Shown piece by piece: positions 1 through 8,393 of a stretch of 64,000 nt of DNA. Source of the DNA: Limimaricola hongkongensis DSM 17492 (GTDB lineage: Bacteria > Pseudomonadota > Alphaproteobacteria > Rhodobacterales > Rhodobacteraceae); the NCBI RefSeq assembly GCF_000600975.2, contig NZ_KK088653.1:620501-684500 (forward strand), written 5' to 3'. The notes below the pieces were generated by a model, which saw nothing but the letters and a program-made list of their open reading frames with translations, was not told where the DNA came from and did not search any database. Numbering within the stretch: the stretch's first letter is position 1; each line of letters opens with the position of its first letter. Made by a program: the position numbers and the translations under genes.

Positions 1-84
1 CGGGAGCGAACGATAGGGCCAGAGCTGCAACTCGGCGTGCAGGGGGCCAGCCTCGGCCGGGCGTCTGGTCCATTCATGCGGCAT
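1..84 (-). CDS. DUF2244 family membrane protein, N-terminal fragment (runs off left edge)
   Basis: The first 28 codons of a minus-strand gene are visible, starting with ATG at 82-84 and running open to base 1. The fragment begins MPHEW and ends in QLWPYRSLP. The LWPYRSLP segment, just before where a first membrane helix would start, is the part that recalls DUF2244 integral membrane proteins, which in Rhodobacterales often sit downstream of ctaD on the same strand. Here it follows ctaD (minus strand) after a strong terminator, so it probably has its own promoter in the 25 bases between them or depends on readthrough. The function of DUF2244 is unknown. The family call rests on a short fragment and on position. 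Confidence 0.55.
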   Translation of the reverse strand, partial: MPHEWTRRPAEAGPLHAELQLWPYRSLP

Positions 85-108
85 CGCTTGTCTCGAACTT
101 GCGGATCG

Positions 109-138
109 AAAAAGGGCCCGGCGTTGCCGCCGGGCCCT
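109..138 (-). terminator. Rho-independent terminator of ctaD
   Basis: A perfect 10-bp stem (113-122 with 129-138, AGGGCCCGGC and its complement) encloses the 6-base loop 123-128. On the minus strand it is followed by a run of five T (complement of 109-113). It lies 24 bases past the ctaD stop codon, so it should end ctaD transcripts before the DUF2244 gene. Confidence 0.85.
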
Positions 139-162
139 GTTCATCTGTCGCGCGGGCCGGTC

Positions 163-1866
163 TCAGTGAGAGTGGCCGCGGTCCCAGTCGCTCTGCTTGG
201 GCAGCGTCTCGAAGGTGTGCTCCGGCGGCGGCGAGGGCAGGGTCCACTCCAGCGTGTCCGCATACTCGTTCCAGGGGTTCGCGGCGTTGATCCGCTTGCC
301 CTTGGCGAGGGTGTAGAACAGCACCACGATGAAGAACACGAACGAGGCAAAGGCGATGAAGGCGCCGATCGAGGAGACCATGTTCCAGGTGGCGAAGGCC
401 TCCGGGTAGTCGATGTAGCGGCGCGGCATGCCCTGACGGCCCAGGAAGTGCTGCGGGAAGAAGGTGATGTTCGCACCGATGAACATCGCCCAGAAGTGGA
501 TCTTGCCCGCCAGCTCAGGCAGCATCTTGCCGGTCATCTTGGGGAAGTAGAAATAGATCCCCGCGAAGATGCCGAACACGGCGCCGAGCGACATCACGTA
601 GTGGAAGTGCGCCACGACGTAGTAGGTGTCGTGATAGGCGCGGTCGATGCCGGCCTGGCTCAGCACGATGCCGGTCACGCCGCCCACGGTGAACAGGAAC
701 AGGAAGCCGAAGGCCCAGAGCATCGGCGTCTTGAACTCGACCGAGCCGCCCCACATCGTCGCGATCCAAGAGAAGATCTTCACGCCGGTCGGCACCGCGA
801 TGACCATGGTGGCCATCATGAAGTAGGACTGCTGCGTCAGCGACATGCCCACGGTGTACATGTGGTGCGCCCAGACGACGAAGCCGAGCACGCCGATCGC
901 CACCATCGCGTAGACCATCGGCAGGTAGCCGAAGATCGGCTTCTTGGAGAAGGTCGCGATCACGTGGCTGATGATGCCGAAGGCGGGGATGATGATGATG
1001 TAGACTTCCGGGTGGCCGAAGAACCACAGGATGTGCTGGTAGAGCACCGGGTCGCCGCCGCCCGCGGGCTGGAAGAACGAGGTGCCGAAGTTGCGGTCGG
1101 TCAGCAGCATGGTGATCGCGCCGGCCAGCACCGGCAGGGCCAGAAGGATCAGCCAGGCGGTCACGAAGATCGACCAGGCGAAGAGCGGCACCTTGTGCAG
1201 CGTCATGCCCGGCGTGCGCATGTTGAGGAAGGTGGTGATGATGTTGATTGCGCCGAGGATCGAGGACGCGCCCGAGACGTGCACCGCGAAGATCGCGAGA
1301 TCCATCGACATGCCCGGCTCGGAGGTCGAGAGCGGCGGGTAGAGCACCCAGCCCACGCCCGAGCCCGCCTGGCCGTTGCCGCCCGGCGAGAACAGCGAGG
1401 CGACGCCGAGCGCGACGCCGGCGATGAACATCCAGAAGGAGAGGTTGTTCATGCGCGGGAAGGCCATGTCCGGCGCGCCGATCTGCAGCGGCATGAAATA
1501 GTTGCCGAAACCGCCGAACAGCGCGGGGATGACGACGAAGAACATCATCAGCACGCCGTGATAGGTGATCGCGACGTTCCACATGTGCCCGTTCGGGGTG
1601 CAGGCCTCGGTGGCCGTCGGCACCCAGGAGCGCAGCACGGTGGCGATCGGGTTGCCGCCGACATTCTCGGCGCACATGAACTGCACGCCCGGCTGCATCA
1701 GCTCGAGCCGCATGTGGATGGTCAGCATCACCGACAGCAGGCCCACGAAGCCCGCCGCGAAAAGGTAAAGGATCCCGATGTCCTTGTGGTTGGTCGACAT
1801 GAACCAGCGGGTGAAGAACCCTCTCTGGTCGTCATGCCCGTGGCCGTGGATGGCGGCGTCTGCCAT
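163..1866 (-). CDS. ctaD: Cytochrome c oxidase subunit I (aa3 type)
   Basis: This is the catalytic subunit of the inner-membrane haem-copper oxidase. It reduces O2 with electrons from cytochrome c and pumps protons. The 567-residue protein has the full set of ligands: haem a His103 and His422, haem a3 His420, CuB His285, His334 and His335, and the cross-linked Tyr289 in HPEVY. The D-channel Asp133, the pump Glu287 and the K-channel Lys363 are also present, with numbering one above the Rhodobacter sphaeroides enzyme, so this is a type A1 oxidase. I start at the ATG at 1866 ([11 protein letters not shown]) and not at the in-frame codon 31 residues upstream, because the upstream residues do not resemble the family. 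The gene stands alone with its own terminator. Its partner coxB starts at the other end of this window. Confidence 0.97.
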   Translation of the reverse strand: MADAAIHGHGHDDQRGFFTRWFMSTNHKDIGILYLFAAGFVGLLSVMLTIHMRLELMQPGVQFMCAENVGGNPIATVLRSWVPTATEACTPNGHMWNVAITYHGVLMMFFVVIPALFGGFGNYFMPLQIGAPDMAFPRMNNLSFWMFIAGVALGVASLFSPGGNGQAGSGVGWVLYPPLSTSEPGMSMDLAIFAVHVSGASSILGAINIITTFLNMRTPGMTLHKVPLFAWSIFVTAWLILLALPVLAGAITMLLTDRNFGTSFFQPAGGGDPVLYQHILWFFGHPEVYIIIIPAFGIISHVIATFSKKPIFGYLPMVYAMVAIGVLGFVVWAHHMYTVGMSLTQQSYFMMATMVIAVPTGVKIFSWIATMWGGSVEFKTPMLWAFGFLFLFTVGGVTGIVLSQAGIDRAYHDTYYVVAHFHYVMSLGAVFGIFAGIYFYFPKMTGKMLPELAGKIHFWAMFIGANITFFPQHFLGRQGMPRRYIDYPEAFATWNMVSSIGAFIAFASFVFFIVVLFYTLAKGKRINAANPWNEYADTLEWTLPSPPPEHTFETLPKQSDWDRGHSH

Positions 1867-2025
1867 GTGGCTCTCCCGAGTTTGGTTGCCTGACGGGCCC
1901 GCACGCAGACTCGCGCAGGCAATTGGCGTCCTTCTAGAAGGAGATGCCGGGCAGGGCAACGGTCACGGTGCCGCAGGAGCGCCCCCTGCGACAGGGCGAC
2001 ACGGTCCCGCCACGGGGTGTGGGGC

Positions 2026-2703
2026 TCACATCGCGCCGACCCGGCTGAGATCGCCTTCGAACCGCGCCGCAAAGCAGCGTTCCAGCGCGGTGTCGAGATC
2101 GGCCATGGTGACCGGCAGGCCGAGGTCGACGAGGCTGGTCACGCCGTGTTCGGCGATGCCGCAGGGCACGATGCCGCCGAAATGCGCCAGCTCCGGCTCC
2201 ACGTTGATCGCCAGCCCGTGAAAGCTGACCCATTTGTGCAGCCGGATGCCCAGCGCCGCGATCTTGTCCTCGGCCACCGCGCCCGAGGCCGTCAATGGTC
2301 GGTCGGGGCGCTGGACCCAGACGCCGACCCGGCCCTCGCGCAGCTCGCCGGTGACGTTGAATTCGGCCAGCGTGTCGATGATCCAGCCTTCGAGCGCCTT
2401 GACGAAGGCGCGCACGTCGCGCCCGCGCCTTCCGACATCGAGCATGACATAGACGACGCGCTGGCCGGGGCCGTGATAGGTGTACTGCCCGCCGCGCCGC
2501 GTCTCGAACACCGGGAAGCGGTCGGGGTCGGTCAGGTCGGCGGGCTTGGCGGAGGTGCCGGCGGTATAGAGCGGCGGATGCTCGACCAGCCAGATCGCCT
2601 CTTCCGCATCGCCCGTGGCGATTGCCCTGGCGCGGGCCTCCATGGCGGCCACCGCGTCCTCATAGGGCGTCAGCCCGTCGCTCACGATCCAGTCCACCAT
2701 CAC
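2026..2703 (-). CDS. lipB: Octanoyltransferase (lipoyl synthesis)
   Basis: It transfers octanoate from acyl carrier protein to the lipoyl domains of 2-oxoacid dehydrogenases and GcvH, the first step of endogenous lipoate synthesis (LipA then inserts sulfur). The 225-residue protein has the LipB signature [12 protein letters not shown] (70-81), the catalytic Lys157 in LHKWVSFHG, and the catalytic Cys181 in [10 protein letters not shown]. Length is normal. Two adjacent ATG codons (2703 and 2700) could both start it. It is monocistronic here, upstream of ctaD on the same strand with about 160 bases between them. Confidence 0.95.
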   Translation of the reverse strand: MMVDWIVSDGLTPYEDAVAAMEARARAIATGDAEEAIWLVEHPPLYTAGTSAKPADLTDPDRFPVFETRRGGQYTYHGPGQRVVYVMLDVGRRGRDVRAFVKALEGWIIDTLAEFNVTGELREGRVGVWVQRPDRPLTASGAVAEDKIAALGIRLHKWVSFHGLAINVEPELAHFGGIVPCGIAEHGVTSLVDLGLPVTMADLDTALERCFAARFEGDLSRVGAM

Positions 2704-2820
2704 TCATGCCCCGCTTCGATCCTGGTTGCAGATGGGGTGGCGCGGGGCGGTGGAAAAGTCAAAATCCGAAGGGCATGACGTTTTTCGTCCGGTTGACGCC
2801 GGGTCCGGCAAATTTCGCTC

Positions 2821-2850
2821 TTGCGCTCCCCCGAGCCCCAAGGCTATGAG
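2821..2850 (+). promoter_or_regulatory. Possible promoter of tRNA-Leu
   Basis: TTGCGC (2821-2826) and TATGAG (2845-2850), 18 bases apart, form a loose sigma-70 pair ending 23 bases before the tRNA. Only this weak match supports the call. Confidence 0.3.
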
Positions 2851-2873
2851 GCCGCCATCCTACCTGATCACGT

Positions 2874-2960
2874 GCGGTCGTGGCGGAATTGGTAGACGCG
2901 CAGCGTTGAGGTCGCTGTGGGGTAACACCCGTGGAAGTTCGAGTCTTCTCGACCGCACCA
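2874..2960 (+). tRNA. tRNA-Leu (anticodon GAG)
   Basis: The 87-base gene folds as a class II tRNA. The 7-bp acceptor stem GCGGTCG/CGACCGC pairs 2874-2880 with 2950-2956. There is a D-loop with GGTAGACGC, an anticodon stem CAGCG/CGCTG around the loop TTGAGGT (anticodon GAG, reads CUU/CUC), a long variable arm, and a T-arm with GTTCGAGTC. The discriminator A and CCA (2957-2960) are encoded. Confidence 0.96.
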
Positions 2961-3026
2961 TTCAGGCAGGCTCGCCGGCAAGGCGGGCCGCCGGATCTTC
3001 AGAAGAGAACGACAGCATCGCTGAAC

Positions 3027-3053
3027 AGGGCCGCGGAAACGCAGGCCCTTTTT
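3027..3053 (+). terminator. Rho-independent terminator of tRNA-Leu
   Basis: AGGGCC-GCG (3027-3035), a GAAA loop, then CGC-A-GGCCCT (3040-3049) with one bulged A, followed by TTTTT (3049-3053). It is placed 67 bases after the tRNA. Confidence 0.8.
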
Positions 3054-3195
3054 CGTGTTTGCGCCGCGCGGCGCCGCGCGGGAGTTGGGGCACGATGTAC
3101 CGCTTCGATGCGCCTCGGCGCGGTGTCGCTTTTTGGCATCGGAATGTCTTCGCGAGACACGTCGATCATCCTTTTGGAGAAAAATAAAATAATAG

Positions 3196-3217
3196 TTCAC
3201 CTTAGAATTGTGGTGAA
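3196..3217. promoter_or_regulatory. Operator-like dyad upstream of the ABC importer
   Basis: Perfect 6-base arms TTCACC (3196-3201) and GGTGAA (3212-3217) are separated by 10 A/T-rich bases, at the end of a strongly A/T-rich block that stands out in this GC-rich genome. The 16-base centre-to-centre spacing is about 1.5 helical turns. It lies some 200 bases before the first gene of the operon. A repressor site is an inference. Confidence 0.4.
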
Positions 3218-3422
3218 TCCGACTGATTTCGGCTGCGTCATCTGACCGCGTTGCAGTCCGCCGGAGGTCAAGATTGCAGGCGCATCGCCCGTCTTGGATC
3301 TTCGAATGACCCTGCGTCATATGCGCCGGTTGGCAATTCGGTTGCAATGCGGGGGGCAGCTTGTTTTAGTCTTGCTCGACAAGCGCGGAAAAAACCGCCG
3401 GCACAACAACGGGGAGCAAGGC

Positions 3423-4523
3423 TTGGCCAACGGCTCGAGTTCGGAGGCGTTCGTGGAATTCGAACGCGTGCAGAAAAGCTATGACGGCGAGAAGCTCGTC
3501 GTGAAAGATCTCAACCTGTCTTTGCCGAAAGGCGAGTTCCTGACCATGCTGGGGCCATCCGGCTCGGGCAAGACCACCTGCCTGATGATGCTCGCGGGCT
3601 TTGAGACCGCCACCCATGGCGAGATCCGTCTCGACGGCAAGTCGATCAACAACATCCCGCCGCACAAGCGTGGCATCGGCATGGTGTTCCAGAACTACGC
3701 GCTGTTTCCGCACATGACGGTGGGGGAGAATCTCTCCTTTCCGCTCGAAGTGCGCAAGCTCGGCAAGTCCGAGCGCGAGAAGAAGATCACCCGCGCGCTC
3801 GACATGGTGCAGATGGGCGACTTCAAGAATCGTCGCCCGACCCAGCTTTCGGGCGGCCAGCAGCAGCGGATCGCGCTCGCCCGCGCGCTGGTGTTCGAGC
3901 CCGAGCTGGTGCTGATGGACGAGCCTCTGGGCGCGCTCGACAAGCAGCTGCGCGAAACGCTGCAGTTCGAGATCACCGACCTGGCGCACCGGCTCGGCAT
4001 CACCGTGGTCTACGTCACCCATGACCAGACCGAGGCGCTGACCATGTCGGATCGCGTCGCGGTGTTCGACGATGGCCGGATCCAGCAGCTCGCCCCGCCC
4101 GACGAGCTTTACGAAAAGCCGCAGAACAGCTTCGTCGCCCAGTTCATCGGCGAGAACAACACGCTCGAAGGCGTGGTCGAGAAGATAGACGGGCGCTCCT
4201 GCCTGGTGCGTCTCGACGATGGGGAACTGATCGACGCGCTGCCGGTCAACGTCCAGGAGGTGGGCCAGCGCACCCGCGTCTCGATCCGCCCCGAGCGGGT
4301 CGAATCCAACCTCGAACGCCTGCACCCGGACGCGCACACGCTGCCCGCGACGGTGGAGGAGTTCATCTACATGGGCGACACCTTCCGCACGCGGCTCAAG
4401 GTGGCGGGGCGCGACGACTTCATCATGAAGACGCGCAACGCCCCCGACCAGCCGCGTCTGAAACCCGGCGAGCAGATCCGCATCGGCTGGCTCGCCGAGG
4501 ATTGCCGCGCGCTCGACGCCTGA
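3423..4523 (+). CDS. ABC transporter ATP-binding protein, polyamine (PotA) type
   Basis: This is the cytoplasmic ATPase of a PotABCD-like importer. The 366-residue protein has Walker A GPSGSGKTT (44-52), the Q-loop in FQNYALFPHMTV, signature LSGGQQQR, Walker B LVLMDEPLGALD, H-loop VTHDQ, and a C-terminal TOBE-type regulatory domain (about 280-365). I place the start at TTG 3423 because a GGGGAG ribosome site ends 6 bases before it, and the family homology begins with AFVEFERVQKSYDG just after. It is the first of four same-strand genes (ATPase, binding protein, two permeases). Substrate class is inferred from family. Putrescine, spermidine or a related cation are the usual candidates. Confidence 0.9.
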   Translation: MANGSSSEAFVEFERVQKSYDGEKLVVKDLNLSLPKGEFLTMLGPSGSGKTTCLMMLAGFETATHGEIRLDGKSINNIPPHKRGIGMVFQNYALFPHMTVGENLSFPLEVRKLGKSEREKKITRALDMVQMGDFKNRRPTQLSGGQQQRIALARALVFEPELVLMDEPLGALDKQLRETLQFEITDLAHRLGITVVYVTHDQTEALTMSDRVAVFDDGRIQQLAPPDELYEKPQNSFVAQFIGENNTLEGVVEKIDGRSCLVRLDDGELIDALPVNVQEVGQRTRVSIRPERVESNLERLHPDAHTLPATVEEFIYMGDTFRTRLKVAGRDDFIMKTRNAPDQPRLKPGEQIRIGWLAEDCRALDA

Positions 4524-4636
4524 CGTCGCACGCGCCACCGCGCATCCCGGACCACCGGGGGCGCGGCCAATGCGGGGCGCCGTCGCCCGGACAGCGTCCC
4601 CTGTGAACCAAAACCGGGTATCAACGGGAGTTCTAC

Positions 4637-5761
4637 ATGAACATCACACGTCTTCTGACCGCCAGCACCGCGCTCGTCGCCACGGCGACCATCGCCACGG
4701 CGGAAAGCCACGCGGAAATGGCCGATGAGATGACCATCGTCAGCTGGGGCGGCGCCTATCAGGAAAGCCAGCTCAAGGCTTACGTCGAGCCCTATCTCGC
4801 CAACAATCCCGGCGTCACCGTCACCTGGGACGAAAGCTCGGCCGAGGCCGTGGCCAAGCTGCGCGCCCAGAACGAGGCCGGCAACGTCACCTGGGACCTC
4901 GTCGACGCCACCGCGGCCGACGCGATGCGCCTGTGCGACGAAGGTCTCGCGATGGAGATCGACGCCGACGAGGATCTCGCCCCGGCGCCCGACGGCACCC
5001 CCGCCTCCGAGGATTTCGGCGAGGAGATGCTGGTCTCCGACTGCTTCATCCCGCAGATCGCCTATTCCTACACCTTCGGCTATCGCAACGACGTCGCCGA
5101 GTGGAACGGCGAGCAGCCCGACGAGATCTGCGACGTCTTCGACCTGGAGACCTTCCCGGGCCAGCGCAGCCTTGAGAAGCGGCCGCACAACAACCTCGAA
5201 TGGGCGCTGATCTGCGACGGCGTGCCCTATGAGGAGGTCTATGACGTGCTCGAGACCGAGGAAGGGCAGGACCGCGCCTTCGCCAAGCTCGACACCATCA
5301 AGGACGAGACCATCTGGTGGTCCTCGGGCGCCGACACGCCGCAGCTGCTCGCCGATGGCGAGGTGGTGTTCGGTTCGACCTATAACGGCCGCCTGTTCAG
5401 CCTGATCGTCGAGCAGGACCAGCCCGTCAACATGATGTGGGACACCCAGTCCTACGATCTCGACGGCTGGATCATCCCCGAGGGTCTCGACGAGGCGTCG
5501 CTCGCCCGCGTCAAGGATTTCCTCTACTTCGCGACCGACACCCAGCGTCTCGCGGATCAGGCGAAATACATCTCCTACGGCCCGGCCCGCAAATCCTCCG
5601 CGCCGCTGGTGGGTCAGCACGAGGAGCTCGGCATCGACATGGCGCCGCACATGCCGACCAACCCCGAGAACGCCACCAACGCCTTCGTGCAGAACTACGA
5701 ATGGTGGGCCGACTACCGTGACGACCTGGACAGCAAGTTCCAGGCCTGGCTGGCCCAGTAA
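4637..5761 (+). CDS. Periplasmic substrate-binding protein, polyamine (PotD/PotF) type
   Basis: It captures the solute for the importer. The 374-residue protein begins with a Sec signal peptide (1-22, ending ATA before ESHAE). It continues with TIVSWGGAYQES, which is typical of the SBP_bac_8 polyamine and iron binding families. It is strongly acidic. Aromatic pairs such as TIWWSSGA and EWWADY could line a cation pocket, but I cannot assign individual ligands. It sits 113 bases after the ATPase gene and is followed by a stable hairpin, an arrangement often seen where the binding protein must be made in excess over the membrane parts. Confidence 0.88.
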   Translation: MNITRLLTASTALVATATIATAESHAEMADEMTIVSWGGAYQESQLKAYVEPYLANNPGVTVTWDESSAEAVAKLRAQNEAGNVTWDLVDATAADAMRLCDEGLAMEIDADEDLAPAPDGTPASEDFGEEMLVSDCFIPQIAYSYTFGYRNDVAEWNGEQPDEICDVFDLETFPGQRSLEKRPHNNLEWALICDGVPYEEVYDVLETEEGQDRAFAKLDTIKDETIWWSSGADTPQLLADGEVVFGSTYNGRLFSLIVEQDQPVNMMWDTQSYDLDGWIIPEGLDEASLARVKDFLYFATDTQRLADQAKYISYGPARKSSAPLVGQHEELGIDMAPHMPTNPENATNAFVQNYEWWADYRDDLDSKFQAWLAQ

Positions 5762-5784
5762 CGTCGCGCGCATGAGCGCATGAG

Positions 5785-5811
5785 GGGGCGGGGCCGCCAT
5801 GGCCCCGTCCC
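5785..5811 (+). promoter_or_regulatory. Intercistronic stem-loop after the binding-protein gene
   Basis: An 11-bp stem (5785-5795 with 5801-5811, one G-T wobble) closes the loop GCCAT. There is no T tract, so it is more likely a 3' stabiliser or partial terminator than a full stop, raising binding-protein mRNA over the downstream permeases. The role is inferred from position. Confidence 0.6.
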
Positions 5812-5832
5812 ACCCCCAAACCCGGAGGCATG

Positions 5833-7425
5833 ATGACCGACAGCGCGACGACACCCCCGAGACAGCCGATGGCGGCGCTTCCGGGCGGCGAGGTGACCGA
5901 AGACGGCCCGATGCTGGCCGCCGACGGCAAACCCCTCAAGCACAGCCTGAACCGCGCGCTCAGGCGCGAGAAGCTGCGCGCCTTTCTTCTGGTCTCGCCG
6001 CTGCTGATCTTCATCCTCGTGGCCTTCGTGGCGCCGATCGCGGACATGCTGTTCCGCTCGGTCGAAAACCAGATCGTCTCGGAGACGCTGCCGCGCACGG
6101 TCGTGGCGCTGCGCGAGGACCAGAACCTGCCCGAGGCCGCCCCCGGCGAGCCGGTCTACGAGGCGCTCTACACCGATCTCTTCATCGCCGCCGAATACAA
6201 GTCGCACACCCGTCTCGGCAGCCGTCTCAACTATGAGATGACCGGCCTCAGCTCGCTGTTCCGCGGCACCGGGCGCGATGTCGGGCGGTTCGACACCGAT
6301 ATCTATACCGACCAGTTCATCGAGGCCGCGCCCGCGCTCGAAGACCCGGTCGCCTGGTCCAACTGGATGGCGCAGGACGAGATCCGCGCCGCGCTGCCCT
6401 TCACCGCCGATGCCTGGGACGCCTGGACCACGCTCACGGTCGAGGCCAACGAGGACGACCCGCTCGAGGAGGATGTCGAGGATTTCGTCTATACCGCGCT
6501 CTACCGCGATCTCGCCAACGGCGCCGCGCCCGCGAACTTCCCCGATGTCGACGTCTCGACCTTCGAGACCGTTTCGATCAAGGCGCTGTTCGAGGACAGC
6601 GACGAGGACTGGGTCGATCCCGAGGTCTGGCAGGTCATCAAGACCTACAGCCCGGCCTATACCGACGGCTATTTCCTGAACTCGGTCGACATGATGAACG
6701 GCCCCGGCGGCGACGCCGAATGGCGCCCGGCGGACGAGCAGATCTATCTCAAGCTGTTCTGGCGCACCATGTGGATGTCGCTGGCGATCACCTTCTCCTG
6801 CATCCTGCTGGGCTACCCGATCGCCTATCTGCTTTCGACGCTGCCGCTGCGCTCGGCCAACGTGCTGATGATCCTCGTGCTGCTGCCGTTCTGGACATCG
6901 CTGCTGGTGCGGACCTCCGCGTGGAAGGTGCTGCTGCAACAGCAGGGCGTGATCAACGACACGCTGGTCTGGATCGGGCTGGTGTCGGACACCAACCGCC
7001 TGGCGCTGATCAACAACGCCACCGGCACGGTGATTGCGATGACGCATATCCTGCTGCCATTCATGATCCTGCCGCTCTACTCGGTGATGAAAACGATCCC
7101 GCCGAGCTACATGCGCGCGGCGAAATCGATGGGCGCAAATGACTGGACCGCGTTCTGGCGGGTGTGGTTCCCGCTGTCGGTGCCGGGCATCGGCGCGGGC
7201 TCGATCCTCGCCTTCATCCTGTCGATCGGCTACTACATCACCCCCGAGATCGTCGGCGGCACCGAGGGCGTGTTCATCTCGAACCGGATCGCCTACCACA
7301 TCTCGTCCTCGCTGAACTGGGGCCTCGCGGCCGCGCTCGGCTCGATCCTGCTGGCGCTCGTGCTCACGCTCTACTGGGTCTACGACCGCATCGTCGGCAT
7401 CGACAACGTCAAGCTGGGAGGCTGA
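5833..7425 (+). CDS. ABC transporter permease, PotB type, with a large periplasmic insertion
   Basis: This is the first inner-membrane permease of the importer. The C-terminal part (about 310-525) is a normal BPD_transp_1 domain with an EAA-like loop (KSMGANDWTAFWRVWFPLS). Unusually, an insertion of about 225 residues, rich in Asp and Glu (for instance NEDDPLEEDVED), lies between the first helix (about 50-72, AFLLVSPLLIFILVAFVAPI) and the second. Typical PotB proteins are 280-310 residues, whereas this one is 530. Two ATG codons overlap the ribosome site GGAGG (5824-5828). I prefer 5833 because 5830 is only one base from it. The next gene starts 4 bases after the stop. Confidence 0.88.
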   Translation: MTDSATTPPRQPMAALPGGEVTEDGPMLAADGKPLKHSLNRALRREKLRAFLLVSPLLIFILVAFVAPIADMLFRSVENQIVSETLPRTVVALREDQNLPEAAPGEPVYEALYTDLFIAAEYKSHTRLGSRLNYEMTGLSSLFRGTGRDVGRFDTDIYTDQFIEAAPALEDPVAWSNWMAQDEIRAALPFTADAWDAWTTLTVEANEDDPLEEDVEDFVYTALYRDLANGAAPANFPDVDVSTFETVSIKALFEDSDEDWVDPEVWQVIKTYSPAYTDGYFLNSVDMMNGPGGDAEWRPADEQIYLKLFWRTMWMSLAITFSCILLGYPIAYLLSTLPLRSANVLMILVLLPFWTSLLVRTSAWKVLLQQQGVINDTLVWIGLVSDTNRLALINNATGTVIAMTHILLPFMILPLYSVMKTIPPSYMRAAKSMGANDWTAFWRVWFPLSVPGIGAGSILAFILSIGYYITPEIVGGTEGVFISNRIAYHISSSLNWGLAAALGSILLALVLTLYWVYDRIVGIDNVKLGG

Positions 7426-7429
7426 GAGA

Positions 7430-8284
7430 ATGGCTGCACTTCCCCCCTATGCCTCCACCGGTCAGAAGGTCTGGCATTATGCCTACCGGGTGATCTGCGC
7501 GGCGATCTTCTTTTTCCTGATCGCGCCGATCCTGATCATCATCCCGCTGTCGTTCAACGCCGAGAACTTCTTCACCTTCACGCCCGAGATGCTGGCGCTC
7601 GACCCCGCGGGCTACTCGACCAAGCATTACGAGGACTTCTTCACCAACCCCGACTGGCAGGTGCCCTTGTGGAATTCGCTGAAGATCGCGCCTGTCGCGA
7701 CCTTCCTGTCGGTGGCGCTCGGCACGCTGGCCGCGATCGGCCTGAGCCAGCCGCATGTGCCGTTCCGCCGGGCGATCATGGCGATCCTGATCTCGCCGAT
7801 GATCGTGCCGCTGATCATCTCGGCCGCCGGCATGTATTTCTTCTACAGCCGGATCGGCCTGCAGGGCACCTATTGGGGCGTGGTCCTCGCCCACGCGGCG
7901 CTGGGCATTCCCTTCGTGATCATCACCGTGACCGCGACGCTGGTGGGCTTCGATCGCTCGCTCACCCGCGCGGCGGCCAATCTCGGCGCGGGGCCGGTGC
8001 GCACCTTCTTCAGGGTGCAGATGCCGCTGATCCTGCCGGGCGTGGTCTCGGGCGGGCTGTTCGCCTTCATCACGTCGTTCGACGAGGTGGTGGTGGTGCT
8101 GTTCGTGGGCTCGGCCGGGCAGAAGACGCTGCCCTGGCAGATGTTCACCGGCCTGCGCGAGCAGATCTCGCCCACCATCCTCGCCGCCGCGACGGTGCTG
8201 ATCTCGATCTCGGTGGTGCTGCTGGTCACGCTCGAGGTGCTGCGCCGCCGTTCCGAGCGGCTGCGCGGCATGAGCCCGGGCTGA
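7430..8284 (+). CDS. ABC transporter permease, PotC type
   Basis: The second permease of the importer has 284 residues and the usual six membrane segments. The first is near 23-46 (VICAAIFFFLIAPILIIIPL). The EAA loop appears as AAANLGAGPVRTFFRVQMPLI (about residues 180-200) and contacts the ATPase. Unlike its partner it has no insertion. It is the last gene of the operon, followed after 26 bases by a terminator. Confidence 0.9.
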   Translation: MAALPPYASTGQKVWHYAYRVICAAIFFFLIAPILIIIPLSFNAENFFTFTPEMLALDPAGYSTKHYEDFFTNPDWQVPLWNSLKIAPVATFLSVALGTLAAIGLSQPHVPFRRAIMAILISPMIVPLIISAAGMYFFYSRIGLQGTYWGVVLAHAALGIPFVIITVTATLVGFDRSLTRAAANLGAGPVRTFFRVQMPLILPGVVSGGLFAFITSFDEVVVVLFVGSAGQKTLPWQMFTGLREQISPTILAAATVLISISVVLLVTLEVLRRRSERLRGMSPG

Positions 8285-8310
8285 TAAGCGCAGCGAAGAC
8301 GATCTTCGAG

Positions 8311-8336
8311 ACGCCCCGCCATCAAGCGGGGCGTTT
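8311..8336 (+). terminator. Terminator of the ABC importer operon
   Basis: A perfect 9-bp stem ACGCCCCGC/GCGGGGCGT (8311-8319 with 8326-8334) has loop CATCAA and a short TTT tail. The short U tract makes it a moderate terminator. Confidence 0.7.
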
Positions 8337-8370
8337 CACGTTTGACAGAGATGCTTGCAAGGATCTCGGC

Positions 8371-8388
8371 AAAACCCTTGCAAGGGTT
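8371..8388 (-). terminator. Terminator-like palindrome of the AEC transporter gene
   Basis: AACCCTTGCAAGGGTT (8373-8388) is a 16-base perfect palindrome that can fold as a 6-bp stem with a TGCA loop. On the minus strand it is followed by TTTT, and it lies just past the stop of the gene at 8394. Its CTTGCAAG core also occurs alone at 8354-8361. Confidence 0.55.
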
Positions 8389-8393
8389 CTAGT

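Larger units (their letters stand above)
2961..3422. other. Non-coding stretch between tRNA-Leu and the ABC operon
   Basis: No convincing gene lies here. It holds the tRNA terminator (3027-3053), an 18-bp perfect GC palindrome at 3064-3081, an unusually A/T-rich block at about 3171-3237, and the TTCACC/GGTGAA dyad listed separately. The rest is presumably the promoter and leader of the ABC importer. The 129 bases upstream of 3423 stay open in frame with the ATPase but do not look like protein. Confidence 0.6.

Noticed and set aside
37..1893. Long open frame of about 600 codons antisense to ctaD, and similar long frames opposite dprA, topA, the helicase and other genes
   Set aside because: Their peptides are dominated by His, Arg, Gly and Asp in low-complexity order. 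They arise because GC-rich codons on one strand avoid stops on the other, and the opposite strand carries a recognised gene in every case.
2868..3347. Minus-strand peptide containing GREDSNFHGCYPTATSTLRVYQF
   Set aside because: It is the antisense translation of tRNA-Leu, a well-known annotation artefact.
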